NCBI RefSeq assembly: GCF_951230155.1
Contig: NZ_CATNVD010000010.1
Span: 1 to 64,000 of the forward strand
Source: Parablautia sp. Marseille-Q6255
Lineage (GTDB): Bacteria > Bacillota > Clostridia > Lachnospirales > Lachnospiraceae
DNA length: 64,000 bases
Direction of reading: 5' to 3'
Notes under the pieces: model-generated
Told to the model about the DNA's origin: nothing
Databases searched by the model: none
Seen by the model: the letters and a program-made list of their open reading frames with translations, nothing else
Translations under genes and position numbers: made by a program
Part shown: piece by piece, positions 17,659-27,120 of the stretch
Layout of the letters: every line of letters begins with the position of its first letter
Position numbering within the stretch: the stretch's first letter is position 1

Positions 17659-18927
17659 TTATAAAATTCCTGTCATATAATGCGGTTCTTCCTTCTGTAC
17701 AGGATCTCCACCGCCAAGATTGCTCGGAAGCGCCCGTGACTTCATCACATCTTCAAGCTGCTTTGCTACAGGTGCAACAGCGGCTTCAATGCTGCTCTCT
17801 ACCATTTTCTGGATTGTCTCAGCAGTTACTTCCTCATCTGCTGCCGGCGCAGGTGTTTCGGCACCTTCAAGTGCTTTTGTGATCGGCTCCATAGCTTTCG
17901 TTACTGCTTCCTGCACGATCTGTTCTACTTCAGATTTCTTCACTTCTGTTTCCTCCTCTTCTTTTCCTTCCGGATCATCCTCGTCATCGTCGTCAAAACC
18001 TTCTTTAAATTTTCCCAAGGCTTCACAGATCCGTCCAAGTTCCTCTTTGTTTTTACGGGACATTTTCTTTCCGGATTTCGCAATAGCCTCTGGAGCTCCA
18101 CTCATAAGAGCCTTTGCAATGCCATCCGTCTTAAGAAGTTCTGTAATGATCTTGTTGAATTCCTCGAGTGATTCTTTGATTTTTTCCTCATCTGCCTCAA
18201 AATCGTCTACATACCGGCCTTTCATATAATCGTAATGCTCTGTATGTAACGTTTCCCGCAGCGCAGCAAATGCCGTCCAGAAGTTGCTTCGCTTTGTTTC
18301 AGCAGCATAATAATCTGCTACCGCACCTTTTTTCACAAGGTCATACCCGAGCTTCTTTGCAATCTTCTGAATCAAACTCAGCTTTTCTTCCGGATTTTTT
18401 CCTTTTTCTACAGCATCAAGATCTACATCCTCATCACTGTATTTTCCAACGCCGCCCATCGAAAACCCTGTGATCTCTCCTTTTTCGATTTTACTCCAGA
18501 TGTCTGCGTCCGAAACCTCTACCGTCATAAGCCATGTACCTTTACTGATCTGCTCACCTTCAATCTCCATATCAGATTTTGCTACGAAATTTTCCACAAC
18601 GCAGGCGCCGTCAAGTGCTTCAAAACTATGCTGAAGATCGACCTTGTCTCCATTTTTTGCGTACCAATAGGCCGCTTTCTGGATCTCATCCGCAGTCATG
18701 TAGTTTTCCTGAGAATCTTCCGTCATAGGCTCATAAACGATACCAGTAACATAATGATTATCAGTATCTACCTTGACAATCTTGCCGTATGTGGAAAATG
18801 TAGCCTGCCCAGACTCTGCTTTCGTAATCAGGAACTGCTTCTTATTAGCCGCCTTATCCACCAATGACACAAATGATATCTTTGCATCTGAAATTTCTTT
18901 GGCTTTTAAAATATCTCCCATCCTCAT
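17659..18927 (-). CDS. XkdF-like prohead protease fused to scaffold
   Basis: 422 residues from MRMGDILKAKEISD, with AAGGAGGTGAG directly before it; a second ATG at 18921 is possible. The N-terminal half is the XkdF domain (AKISFVSLVDKAANKKQFLI, then IVYEPMTEDSQENYMTADEI), a putative serine protease. The second half is charged and helical with an acidic run (DDDDEDDPEGKEEEE), as in scaffolding proteins. The fusion would direct capsid assembly and be cleaved away. The capsid gene follows 20 bp later. Confidence 0.86.
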   Translation of the reverse strand: MRMGDILKAKEISDAKISFVSLVDKAANKKQFLITKAESGQATFSTYGKIVKVDTDNHYVTGIVYEPMTEDSQENYMTADEIQKAAYWYAKNGDKVDLQHSFEALDGACVVENFVAKSDMEIEGEQISKGTWLMTVEVSDADIWSKIEKGEITGFSMGGVGKYSDEDVDLDAVEKGKNPEEKLSLIQKIAKKLGYDLVKKGAVADYYAAETKRSNFWTAFAALRETLHTEHYDYMKGRYVDDFEADEEKIKESLEEFNKIITELLKTDGIAKALMSGAPEAIAKSGKKMSRKNKEELGRICEALGKFKEGFDDDDEDDPEGKEEEETEVKKSEVEQIVQEAVTKAMEPITKALEGAETPAPAADEEVTAETIQKMVESSIEAAVAPVAKQLEDVMKSRALPSNLGGGDPVQKEEPHYMTGIL

Positions 18928-18952
18928 CTCACCTCCTTCCCCGTATTCTTGC

Positions 18953-18979
18953 AAAAGAAAAAGCGCCGGAAACGGCGCT
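18953..18979 (-). terminator. Intrinsic terminator inside the head gene cluster
   Basis: A 7-bp GC-rich stem (18962-18968 with 18973-18979) is followed on the transcript by TTTTTCTTTT. It separates the MuF/81-aa pair from the protease-scaffold and capsid genes. Transcription past it would need read-through, antitermination or a downstream promoter. Confidence 0.85.
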
Positions 18980-19019
18980 CACAATCGTAAAATAATGCCC
19001 TGTTCTCACAGGGTGCTTA

Positions 19020-19265
19020 TCATCGTATGAATTTTTCAACATAACCTCTGCCCTCTTCTACAAGATCCTCCACCACCGGATATATGATCTCCAGATCTTT
19101 CTCCGGCAAGTTTTCCAGATATTCAACCAACTCTGATTCATCCAACTCAGAAAGGGAAGCTGTCATCTGATCCCATATATCAACGCAACGTGGGTGAATT
19201 CCATTCTCACGCGGATCTGAGCTGATAAAATAGTATTCCTTTAACTCCTTAAAAAGTTCTTCCAT
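19020..19265 (-). CDS. Small acidic protein downstream of MuF-EndoU; candidate immunity protein
   Basis: 81 residues, strongly acidic (about a third Asp/Glu), helical, with motif ISSDPRENGIHPRCVDIWDQ. It starts two bases after the stop of the minor head protein that carries an EndoU-like C-terminal domain, and a strong terminator follows it. Small acidic proteins placed directly after a toxin domain are often immunity proteins. That role is an inference from position and charge; no known immunity family was recognised. A plain phage assembly factor is possible. Confidence 0.6.
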   Translation of the reverse strand: MEELFKELKEYYFISSDPRENGIHPRCVDIWDQMTASLSELDESELVEYLENLPEKDLEIIYPVVEDLVEEGRGYVEKFIR

Positions 19266-19267
19266 GC

Positions 19268-20848
19268 CTATCCCTCCTGATCGAAATACGGATAAACTGT
19301 TCCAATATCATCCTTGTTACGTAATACCCTGATCACAACATCGTTATATCGTGCTGTCTGAATATATCCATCGTCTGTCAATGGTGCAGTATTTGCAACG
19401 TAAGTTCCTGCTGCCAGAATATCATCCTCCGTCCACTCTTCCGGAAACCAAGTTTGTCCATTCCCGTTCCGTTTCATTTTTGTTTTTGAAGACGGTATGT
19501 TTCCCACGCGAACACCATTATCAAGTGTATCTGTGATCTGATACGCAATGCCCCGCCTATCGCATTCTTCAAGTGCGGCCTGACTATGTCCTCCTGCTGC
19601 AAGACGCCCTGATGGCCACTGCTTTGACGCAGGCTTATAATCGCCAAGCGCAGAATGCTTTAATGCTGACTTAGGTACTGTAATTATACCATCATCAACC
19701 AGTTCATTCAACGGTTTCCGCGATCTGATTCCTTTTGCGTTTGTCTTGTACAGCATCTGGAACTTTTCATCGGTATCAATAACGCCTGATTCTATCAGTG
19801 CCCAGCGCTGTTTTCCGGCGTATCCACCGCCAAAATAGTCCTGCTGTTCTTCTTTGCTGAGTCCCTTAACCCACTCCAGCATTCCATCCGTATCAACCTC
19901 CGGAGGATTTTTACGTTCTTCTTCCCAGCGTTCGTTATCTGCTGCAATCGCTTCCCGTTGTCGCTGCTTTTTTTCCTCTGTATCCAATGTTATATCTGGT
20001 GCAGATTTTTTAGATCGGATAAGGCATTTGCAGTTCACTGACTCCGACGCTGGCAGACATGTGTCGCGCGGAAACATTGGATGATAAATACAGCCATCAG
20101 CTCCATGGAGATCAAACCTTTCCATTTTCGGTATGGTTGTACCGCTCATTCTTACATGATTTGGACGAGGCTTGTTCTTGTGCGCTCCTGTATGATGCCA
20201 TTCTTTCTGTTCTACCTCATAATCTTGTACCATCGTTTCAAAAGCGGCATAGGAATGTATGCGTAGCACCTCTGTCTGAGCAATCGTTCGAGCCTGTTTG
20301 TAAGTGTTCCTGATTCCTTCCTGGGTAATTTCTCTTGCAATGGTATCTATGCTTTTTCCAGCCTCTATACCGTCATCCAGAATCTTGCGCAGTTGATCAA
20401 ATGTACTATCAGAAAAATACTGTGCCGTATCATTTGCCCACTGCTGCACGGAATCGAGTGTCCGGTTGGTATATTCTTCGAGGCGCTCCAAACCTGCATC
20501 TTGCAGATAAGCATCAGTAAAGGTCCGAAGCATATCATCGGAATATTCAGTCAGTACATCGAGGATCTCCTCTCGGATTGGATCAGACTGCACGAATTCC
20601 GGAAATGCCCCTTTGATATACTCGTCCAAGCTCTCATAATTGGCGATATCGTCACAGAATCGAACAGATTGATTATCTATTAACTCCGCGATTCTCTCCT
20701 CTAAACTGGATATAAGCGTTACTGTGGCGGCCGCCTCTGGATACCCGTTTTCTTCCAGTTCCTCGGCCTCGTTATTCTCTGCTTTCTGGATATATTTGTT
20801 GATCGCAGCCAAAATAACATTTACCTGAGACTTTTTGATCCTCTTCAC
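19268..20848 (-). CDS. Minor head protein (Mu gpF/SPP1 gp7-like) with C-terminal EndoU-like domain
   Basis: 526 residues. About residues 150-280 hold the MuF domain (TIAREITQEGIRNTYKQART, AQTEVLRIHSYA, then the zinc-like CLPASESVNCKCLI). Residues about 395-526 resemble the bacterial EndoU RNase domain: H398 (ALKHSALGDY), H421 (AAGGHSQAAL), lysines 455-459, the WFPEEWTEDDILAA segment, T498/Y501 and a closing IGTVYP. These match the two-His plus Lys layout of EndoU and its typical last motif. The MuF part enters the procapsid with the portal. The nuclease domain may be ejected into the host or may act on competitors; this is inference. It follows the portal gene by 4 bp. Confidence 0.85.
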   Translation of the reverse strand: MKRIKKSQVNVILAAINKYIQKAENNEAEELEENGYPEAAATVTLISSLEERIAELIDNQSVRFCDDIANYESLDEYIKGAFPEFVQSDPIREEILDVLTEYSDDMLRTFTDAYLQDAGLERLEEYTNRTLDSVQQWANDTAQYFSDSTFDQLRKILDDGIEAGKSIDTIAREITQEGIRNTYKQARTIAQTEVLRIHSYAAFETMVQDYEVEQKEWHHTGAHKNKPRPNHVRMSGTTIPKMERFDLHGADGCIYHPMFPRDTCLPASESVNCKCLIRSKKSAPDITLDTEEKKQRQREAIAADNERWEEERKNPPEVDTDGMLEWVKGLSKEEQQDYFGGGYAGKQRWALIESGVIDTDEKFQMLYKTNAKGIRSRKPLNELVDDGIITVPKSALKHSALGDYKPASKQWPSGRLAAGGHSQAALEECDRRGIAYQITDTLDNGVRVGNIPSSKTKMKRNGNGQTWFPEEWTEDDILAAGTYVANTAPLTDDGYIQTARYNDVVIRVLRNKDDIGTVYPYFDQEG

Positions 20849-20852
20849 TCAA

Positions 20853-22433
20853 TCACTCCTCTCGATAAGAAAGAAGCGCCTTTCGGATATCTTTCATCAC
20901 TGCTACAATGTCATCTTGCTTGCTGCTCGCAGCCTTCTCTATTTTCCCCTCCAGTTGCGTCATTACATCATCACTGATTGAAACATGTGATATTGATCTT
21001 TCCATCTGTTTTCCTTGAAGTTCAAGATATTTAATCGGATACTGCCCGAACTCTTCCGGATAATCTTCTGCATTCTTTCCAAGAGTCTGACATGCATAAT
21101 CATGAGCGTCATTCATCGTTAAGCCACCGGCATTATTCATAATCGACAGAACTTTCGCAATGTCATCTGGATTTGTGATGTCAGGAGACTGAAATTCTAC
21201 TTCACAGTATTTGAATCCATAACCGTTAAGCAGCTTATGGTTGATAATCCACGCCAAGCTTTTACGCTCTGGTTGGAACACCTGCTTTTCCGTGACTTCC
21301 ATCGCGGTTTGTGCCGTGGACCTGTTGAAATCAGTGGTGTATCCTGTGTATAAGTCTGGCAAAAGGAACGCTGACTGTGTTTTTTTGCGCCCATTATCCA
21401 TATATTCCTGGAACAACTCATCTTTTTGCAGAATCGATGCTAAATCCTTAATTTCAATTTTAGGTTTTTGATCATCATTCAGATTTGGGGTGATTTCAAC
21501 ATTTTCAGACTCCAGAAGAAGGAAAGCGTGATGTCCGTTTTCTCCTTCAATGTCATTCATATACATTTGCAGCTTATTATAGCTCTCATCACTCAACGTT
21601 CCTCCGTTGATCAGTATTGCCATTGGCGTATGACGTCCCTTTCTGAAATAACTGTTATTCAGTTTCTCAGCGGACCGACATCCATCAACAGTAAGAATTT
21701 GACCTTCCCAACGAACAGATCCATAGTGTTCAGAACCAATCTTTATTTCAAGAATTTCATTTGCTTGGTATCCAAGTTCTAAGGTCTTCCCGTCACTTAC
21801 ATATTCACCGCTTCTCTTGTCCATGATTCGCGGATCTCCGAATTCCCGAAAATATACTGTTTTTCCTCCGACTTGCTGCTTATAGCGACGAAAGCGCTTC
21901 TTTCTGAGGATCTGTTCTCCTTTGTAAAAATATGGCACATCCACATATTCATCCTGCGGTTGCGTCATCATAATAGAAGGTGTATCTGCAATGTATTCTA
22001 TCTGTACCACATTCCCAGAAATATCGCGGATCACTTCTGCATATCCAATACCGTACGTTTCCCGCGATTCAATCATATTTTCAAATACTTCCTTGGCAGC
22101 CGTATCAAAGTTGAGCAATTGCAGGATTCGCTCGAGATTTTCAAATTCTGTCCTCATCTCAGCGGTTTCCTCGTCATAGTCCTCTATGTACTTAACACGC
22201 AGACCAAACCCTGCTATGTTGTTTTTATATGCGCGAATGCACTGCGGAAGAATTGTGGACTCTTTCACAAGCTCCCTTAACCCATATAGATTCATTGGAG
22301 GACTCAGCCACTCAGAAGAGTTGTACCCTTCTTCTTTAGACATATGTTCCTGTTTATCCGATTTCATTATAGCGGATGAACCGGACGGCGATATAATCCG
22401 AACATTTACCTGACGACCTGCTTTTTTCTCCAT
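20853..22433 (-). CDS. Phage portal protein (PBSX XkdE-type)
   Basis: 526 residues starting at MEKKAGRQVNVRII; GAAGG lies eight bases before this ATG, while an ATG six bases upstream is too close. The region SEWLSPPMNLYGLRELVKES, then YGIGYAEVIRDISGN and the NNSYFRKGRHTPMAILINGG clip region are typical of PBSX-family portals. It forms the dodecameric DNA gate and overlaps no neighbour in this start; the terminase gene stops just upstream. Confidence 0.93.
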   Translation of the reverse strand: MEKKAGRQVNVRIISPSGSSAIMKSDKQEHMSKEEGYNSSEWLSPPMNLYGLRELVKESTILPQCIRAYKNNIAGFGLRVKYIEDYDEETAEMRTEFENLERILQLLNFDTAAKEVFENMIESRETYGIGYAEVIRDISGNVVQIEYIADTPSIMMTQPQDEYVDVPYFYKGEQILRKKRFRRYKQQVGGKTVYFREFGDPRIMDKRSGEYVSDGKTLELGYQANEILEIKIGSEHYGSVRWEGQILTVDGCRSAEKLNNSYFRKGRHTPMAILINGGTLSDESYNKLQMYMNDIEGENGHHAFLLLESENVEITPNLNDDQKPKIEIKDLASILQKDELFQEYMDNGRKKTQSAFLLPDLYTGYTTDFNRSTAQTAMEVTEKQVFQPERKSLAWIINHKLLNGYGFKYCEVEFQSPDITNPDDIAKVLSIMNNAGGLTMNDAHDYACQTLGKNAEDYPEEFGQYPIKYLELQGKQMERSISHVSISDDVMTQLEGKIEKAASSKQDDIVAVMKDIRKALLSYREE

Positions 22434-22438
22434 TTCCA

Positions 22439-23911
22439 TCACCTTCTTTCATTTCTCGTCTTTACTGGAAGGCACACAAGCAGCATACAGTCAGCCTCAT
22501 CCGGCGACGGCAACCCACGTTCCTTCATCTCTTTTTTTGACTCTACCTTTTGCCGACCGCCGGTGACAAAAGAATACTTTCTGCATGACAGCTGCGCGAT
22601 CAGATCTACATCATCCGGCAATATCAGCTCTGGAAGTCTTGGATTTCCAGCTTCATCGAAAGGTTGTATCATATCCCGTAGCACTCCCATCATATACGTG
22701 GTCGTGTCGTAGTAATATAGATGGCGCCTGATCGGCACACCGAAATGAACCGGTACAATGTCCATGGTTGCATATATGTCCGGCTGCGCCCGTTTCATGG
22801 CACGCAGTTGATCTACCGTGCCGCCGCCAACACCGCCGTCGTCTACCTTTACCGGAATTCGACCTTTCCACTGAAACTTCTTTTTCAACATCAGATACAG
22901 CGCAGATATATGTCCGGCCGTCGCCGTAGTATCCTGTCCATGATATTTTTTATAATATCGCGCTACCTCATTGACTCTATATCCGATACAGGTCTTATCA
23001 TCTCCGAATCTCGCCACGTCACACCCAATCTCAATCCGCTGCACGCTGGATACATCATGTACCTGCTGACCAGAATCATTTTGATAGCATCCAAACGCCT
23101 TCGCTGTCTGATCTGTCATTTCAGTTTGTATCGATCCCATGATCCAATCAAGCTGAAGAAATACATCATCCTCCTGCATAGGAAATTCGCCATCAACTCG
23201 AACTCGGACAACATTGCTCTTTTCTCCGTATTTTCGGATCAACGACTGTATATTGTCTTTATTCGTCCTTTTGCTGTCACGGGACGATACCGTCCGGAAT
23301 GCATAGAGGTTTGCGTCTGCATGGAAAGCATCGTAAAATGCTCCGCTTGTCCTTGTCGGGTTACCGCACATCAGGAGCTTATTGTTTGCACCGGATAATG
23401 TTCCGAGGATCGCCTCCATGATCGAATCCGCAACACCGGATGCTTCATCCACAATAAAAAGCATATTATCTTCGTGGAATCCCTGCATGTTCTCTGGCTT
23501 TGTTGCAGTCCTTGCTACTGCGAACCATCGCTTCTCGTATCCTCTGACATAGACATATGTCTTCGTCCATTTCAAGAGAATATCAAGCAATGGGGATGCT
23601 GACATCCATTTGGCTACTTCCGACCAGAGCACATCATTGAGTTGCTGCTTAGTAGGTGCCGTGCATACAATTCTGGCGTTATAGAAACATATCAAAAACC
23701 ACAAGAAAGTGGCTGCTTCAAATGCTGTCTTGCCAACGCCCTGTCCTGATTTAATTGCGATCTTACTTCTTACAGTTAGATCCATGCTTGCCTCTTCCTG
23801 CCATGTGTCCGGTTCAAAATTGAGCACTTCCCGGAAGAACGTTGGCGGACTTACACGCCATATCGGAATAGATTCATCGAGAAAATCCGATAACCAATCC
23901 AAATCATTCAT
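22439..23911 (-). CDS. Terminase large subunit (PBSX XtmB-like)
   Basis: 490 residues. Walker A is SGQGVGKT at 55-62 and Walker B is LFIVDEAS with the catalytic acid at 155-156. The C-terminal RNase-H-like nuclease shows GCDVARFGDD, KVDDGGVGGG and SPDEADC as its acidic centres. It packages DNA with the small subunit, whose gene it overlaps by 8 bp. ATG 23911 has GAGGA nine bases upstream. Confidence 0.95.
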   Translation of the reverse strand: MNDLDWLSDFLDESIPIWRVSPPTFFREVLNFEPDTWQEEASMDLTVRSKIAIKSGQGVGKTAFEAATFLWFLICFYNARIVCTAPTKQQLNDVLWSEVAKWMSASPLLDILLKWTKTYVYVRGYEKRWFAVARTATKPENMQGFHEDNMLFIVDEASGVADSIMEAILGTLSGANNKLLMCGNPTRTSGAFYDAFHADANLYAFRTVSSRDSKRTNKDNIQSLIRKYGEKSNVVRVRVDGEFPMQEDDVFLQLDWIMGSIQTEMTDQTAKAFGCYQNDSGQQVHDVSSVQRIEIGCDVARFGDDKTCIGYRVNEVARYYKKYHGQDTTATAGHISALYLMLKKKFQWKGRIPVKVDDGGVGGGTVDQLRAMKRAQPDIYATMDIVPVHFGVPIRRHLYYYDTTTYMMGVLRDMIQPFDEAGNPRLPELILPDDVDLIAQLSCRKYSFVTGGRQKVESKKEMKERGLPSPDEADCMLLVCLPVKTRNERR

Positions 23912-24698
23912 CACATTTCATCCTCATTTTCTTCACCTTTTCGGCCCACACCTGAACCAATTCATTGCCCTTGCTTTCGCCGTCGATCTTTTGCTTCTCA
24001 AGTCTCAATCGGGCAAGTGTTTCAATTGCTTTTGTTTTCTTGGACTGGACTGTTGAAAGCTCTTTTTCCAGCCGTGCGATCATATTGTCTTTGTTTTCCA
24101 TATTTGTTACAAGACTGTACGAGTCACCGGGAAGTCGTTCTTCAGCAGATATCTTTTTTTCTATCCGCTCTTCATAGAGTTGCTTGTCCTCATCTGTTTT
24201 GAAAGTTCTTTTCGTTTCACTGCGATCAAAACCATACAGTGATACATCACCTTTCATGTTTCTATACTTGTTAATTGCCAACATAATTCGCCTCTCCCTG
24301 ACGGCAAAAAGCTGAATTTGTTCAATTAGAAGTAACTCTTCATCCATCTGGATCTCCTCGATCATTTCCTTTTCAGACTCATCGAGAACGTCCCAATATA
24401 CAGATGAATAAGCTCCATGCTTCTCTGCAATCCGATCTCCGGGCTTCAGCGGTCCGCCCTTGTTCCCAACAGCATTCTTATTGCCAGGCTGTCCCCCTTT
24501 ATGCCGAGCGTTCGTTTTTTTCTTTTGCGAGCGTTCGCTTTTCTTTCCTTCTGTTTTTCCATCCCATTCCTGAGTAGATTTCCAACGCCGAACTGTGCTG
24601 GCTGGGACGTTTAACCTTTTGGCAATCTCAACAAGTTTCATCCCGCTCTTATACATTTCCTCAGCTTCAATGCTGTTGGGACTTCTTGCCCTTGCCAA
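23904..24698 (-). CDS. Terminase small subunit (XtmA-like)
   Basis: 264 residues. The N-terminal helix-turn-helix (MYKSGMKLVEIAKRLNVPAS, then TVRRWKSTQEW) and the basic Gly/Asn stretch GGQPGNKNAVGNKGGP are hallmarks of the PBSX-type small terminase. The C-terminal half is a long charged helix that oligomerises. It recognises the packaging site. A terminator separates it from the upstream ParB-like gene, so it may have its own promoter or depend on read-through. Confidence 0.92.
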   Translation of the reverse strand: MARARSPNSIEAEEMYKSGMKLVEIAKRLNVPASTVRRWKSTQEWDGKTEGKKSERSQKKKTNARHKGGQPGNKNAVGNKGGPLKPGDRIAEKHGAYSSVYWDVLDESEKEMIEEIQMDEELLLIEQIQLFAVRERRIMLAINKYRNMKGDVSLYGFDRSETKRTFKTDEDKQLYEERIEKKISAEERLPGDSYSLVTNMENKDNMIARLEKELSTVQSKKTKAIETLARLRLEKQKIDGESKGNELVQVWAEKVKKMRMKCDE

Positions 24699-24738
24699 TT
24701 GACCTCCCTCCCCTCCATCATCTTATTTCGGCATACAC

Positions 24739-24766
24739 AAAAGAGAGGGGTAAAAGTCCCCTCTCT
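24739..24766 (-). terminator. Terminator after the ParB/PAPS-reductase cassette
   Basis: A perfect 9-bp stem (24742-24750 with 24758-24766) with a 7-nt loop and a T-rich tail on the transcript. It ends the accessory cassette just before the terminase small subunit. Partial or antiterminated read-through would be needed if late transcription starts further upstream. Confidence 0.8.
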
Positions 24767-24789
24767 GCGCACTATTCCATATATAACCA

Positions 24790-25311
24790 TTATATCTTCG
24801 TGATGAACTCCGCCTTTGAGTATCCAGTCACCCCTTTTGTCATCATCTTTAAAAAATCTTCTTTTGAAAAATCAGACAATCTGAATATCTCTTCCGGTCT
24901 CATTCCGAGCTGCTTTCCGATTTCTTCAATTGTTTTTCCTTCCCCCATAAGTTCTTTTACAATCTTTTTCATAGGTTCGAGTAAATGTGTACCTCTCGCC
25001 CTATTGTGGGTTACGGTACCATAGATGTCTTCGGAATGCTCTTTGTGATCCACGACTACTACAGGAACCTTTCCATCCAACTTAGAATGCAGCGGCTCCA
25101 TTCCTGCCACCGTCCATCTGTGGAATCCATCAATAATCGTCATATCCGGTCGAACAACAATCGGAAGTGTCCATCCGTTCGTGAGAATTGATTGAATGAG
25201 TAATTTCAGGTTCTCTTTTGATACCTTGTTCGGGTTATAGTCGTTTGGCTTTAATGAATCCCTATCTACCCACTTCAGGGTAGATAATGGTGCTGACAAT
25301 TTATTATCCAT
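24790..25311 (-). CDS. ParB/sulfiredoxin-fold protein, first copy (IbrB-like)
   Basis: 173 residues starting at MDNKLSAPLS, with AAGGAG upstream. The N-terminal domain has the ParB/Srx pattern: LKPNDYNPNKVSKENLKLL, then IVVRPDMTIIDGFHRWTVAG, with DGFHRW at 61-66 as the nucleotide-binding motif. A helix-turn-helix-like segment (GKTIEEIGKQLGMRPEEIFR) follows. Such proteins occur beside PAPS-reductase-like enzymes as IbrA/IbrB pairs in mobile elements. It overlaps the upstream IbrA-like gene by 8 bp. The activity is unknown; ATP hydrolysis, nicking or regulation are possible. Confidence 0.82.
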   Translation of the reverse strand: MDNKLSAPLSTLKWVDRDSLKPNDYNPNKVSKENLKLLIQSILTNGWTLPIVVRPDMTIIDGFHRWTVAGMEPLHSKLDGKVPVVVVDHKEHSEDIYGTVTHNRARGTHLLEPMKKIVKELMGEGKTIEEIGKQLGMRPEEIFRLSDFSKEDFLKMMTKGVTGYSKAEFITKI

Positions 25312-26446
25312 GTTGTTCTCCTTTCTTCGCCGCATTGATGTATCGTCCGTATATACGTTGATATAATGCCCGAAACGCCCTCATTTTAGGATCGCCGGAG
25401 ATCAGTCCTTCGTATATGTGTTTATAATCTGTAGGCGTAGCAATTGCCGATACTGACATAAAAAAATTGCGATATCTTTCCGCTACTTGCCTTTTATGCG
25501 GAGTATCAAAGAAAACTTCCATGTGATTAAATAAATAGATCAGCTCCTGCTGATAGTCTTTCTGTTCTTGCCCCTCTTCAGCCTCTTTCCGCTTTCTGGA
25601 GCTTCGTCCGAACATCTCACTATCCCAGTATAGGGATGCAAGATATGCATTCGGTTCTCGCTGAATGATCCGCTCCATGAGATCAGGATAATATTCATTC
25701 ATCTTAACAAGGCTTCTGGCCGTATCAACAGAAAAGAACTGAGATACCCTCATCTGTCTCTTGCTTGATCCAGACTGCCAGAGGAACAGGTATATTTCCG
25801 GGATATCAACATGATTTCTCAGAAGGAAAAGCCAGACATCATTGTCCGTCCAGTCATAGATAGGAAATACCTGCTTCTTTGCAGTCATTTTGTTTCCTGC
25901 TTTTGTCATGGACGCGATATTTTGAAGCCGCTGTACCGATTCAGCTGTGCGGATTCCCACCATTGTAATCCCTGATACGGTTATCCTTGGTAGAAAATCC
26001 TGATAAGCATCAATCCTTGGCCGTAGCAACCTGTGATTCCTTATTGCAAAAGAAGGCGGCTGACGTACCCATACATCCTGCTTTGTGGAATCCCAACAAA
26101 TAAAGGTTTCATCGTTTGACAATTCATTGAAGCAGTTGAAATGTTTTACTTCTACGCAATACCATTCAAACTTTGCCCCCATCATCATAAAGATTCGGCG
26201 CCATTTCTTTGTCATCTCTTCCATGCATGGAAATATCGCCTCTTCATCTATGAACTGTACAGTAAGCTGCTTCATATTGATTTCTCCGCGGTTAGCCAGG
26301 TTTACCATAAGCTGTGCCACACACAGACTGTCCTTTCCGCCACTGAAAGAAAAGAACACTGGCAAACCGTTTCCGAATACGTTTTTTATCCGGATCTCCG
26401 CAGCCTTCACAACATCAATGCTGGATTCACATCGTTTCACAGCCAT
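25304..26446 (-). CDS. PAPS reductase-family PP-loop protein (IbrA-like)
   Basis: 380 residues. The PP-loop is FFSFSGGKDS at 31-40, followed by TVQFIDEEAIFPCM and the arginine-rich SGITMVGIRTAESVQR, the features of the PAPS-reductase/DUF3440 (IbrA) family that adenylates or binds sulfur donors. WDSEMFGRSSRKRK and a helical C-terminus complete it. It overlaps both flanking ParB-like genes, so the two proteins probably act together. Related enzymes (DndC, SspD) take part in DNA phosphorothioation; no Dnd/Ssp partner is seen here. Confidence 0.85.
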   Translation of the reverse strand: MAVKRCESSIDVVKAAEIRIKNVFGNGLPVFFSFSGGKDSLCVAQLMVNLANRGEINMKQLTVQFIDEEAIFPCMEEMTKKWRRIFMMMGAKFEWYCVEVKHFNCFNELSNDETFICWDSTKQDVWVRQPPSFAIRNHRLLRPRIDAYQDFLPRITVSGITMVGIRTAESVQRLQNIASMTKAGNKMTAKKQVFPIYDWTDNDVWLFLLRNHVDIPEIYLFLWQSGSSKRQMRVSQFFSVDTARSLVKMNEYYPDLMERIIQREPNAYLASLYWDSEMFGRSSRKRKEAEEGQEQKDYQQELIYLFNHMEVFFDTPHKRQVAERYRNFFMSVSAIATPTDYKHIYEGLISGDPKMRAFRALYQRIYGRYINAAKKGEQHG

Positions 26447-27075
26447 ATTTGCTCACCACATTTTGGACAGATAACAAATTTTCTGGATTCTGTTTCAGTG
26501 GCGTTTTGCTTCTCTGCCGATTGCTCCACTAAACTGCTCGGTTTTTCCGAGTCTTCTGTTGTATTTTCATCCGATGTTTCCTCTGATGCAGCTTTCTGCT
26601 CCCTCTTTTCATTTGCTTCCCTTATCTTCTGAATTTCTGATTCGTCCAATGTTCCATATTCTGAAAGCTTTTCAGTCACTTCATCAGCATCAGCTACCAT
26701 CTGTTGCAAGATTTCCTCATCATATCCCGGTATATCTAAGTCTCCCTGCAGTTCCTCAAGGAATTCATTCAAGGTTTCCAAATTATCAATCCCAAGGGCG
26801 TAGGTCTTATTATCTGCTATCATAAGCTTTTTCTTATCATTCTCTGAAAGCCCTGTCTTTACATATACGGTCGCTTCCTGATATCCAAGACTCACCATAG
26901 CTTCGTATAAGCCGTTACCGACCAAAATTGTATCGTCTTCATCCACAACAATCGCTCTGGTCTGTCCGAACTTTTCAAGTGAGCGTTTCAGCTCTCTGAT
27001 TTGCTGTTCGGAATGTATTCTAACGTTTTTCTTGGGATGTTTAAGGGCATCCAGCCTTTTTGTAGTAACGTTCAT
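26437..27075 (-). CDS. ParB/sulfiredoxin-fold protein with C-terminal zinc finger, second copy
   Basis: 212 residues starting at MNVTTKRLDA, after GGAGGACAAA. The ParB/Srx domain spans about 1-90 (HPKKNVRIHSEQQIRELKRS, then VVDEDDTILVGNGLYEAMV); its nucleotide motif is VGNGLYEA rather than DGFHRW of the other copy. A Glu/Ser-rich linker of about 60 residues leads to a final FVICPKCGEQIW, half of a zinc-binding site. It lies between the two PAPS-reductase-like genes. Confidence 0.8.
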   Translation of the reverse strand: MNVTTKRLDALKHPKKNVRIHSEQQIRELKRSLEKFGQTRAIVVDEDDTILVGNGLYEAMVSLGYQEATVYVKTGLSENDKKKLMIADNKTYALGIDNLETLNEFLEELQGDLDIPGYDEEILQQMVADADEVTEKLSEYGTLDESEIQKIREANEKREQKAASEETSDENTTEDSEKPSSLVEQSAEKQNATETESRKFVICPKCGEQIWL

Positions 27076-27120
27076 TTTGTCCTCCATTTCTGAAGGGCAA
27101 TGGCTGCCGGCTGCAACCGG

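Noticed and set aside
22721-23398. Long + strand open frame across the terminase gene
   Set aside because: It is antisense to the well-supported terminase large subunit and encodes a low-complexity, family-less product.
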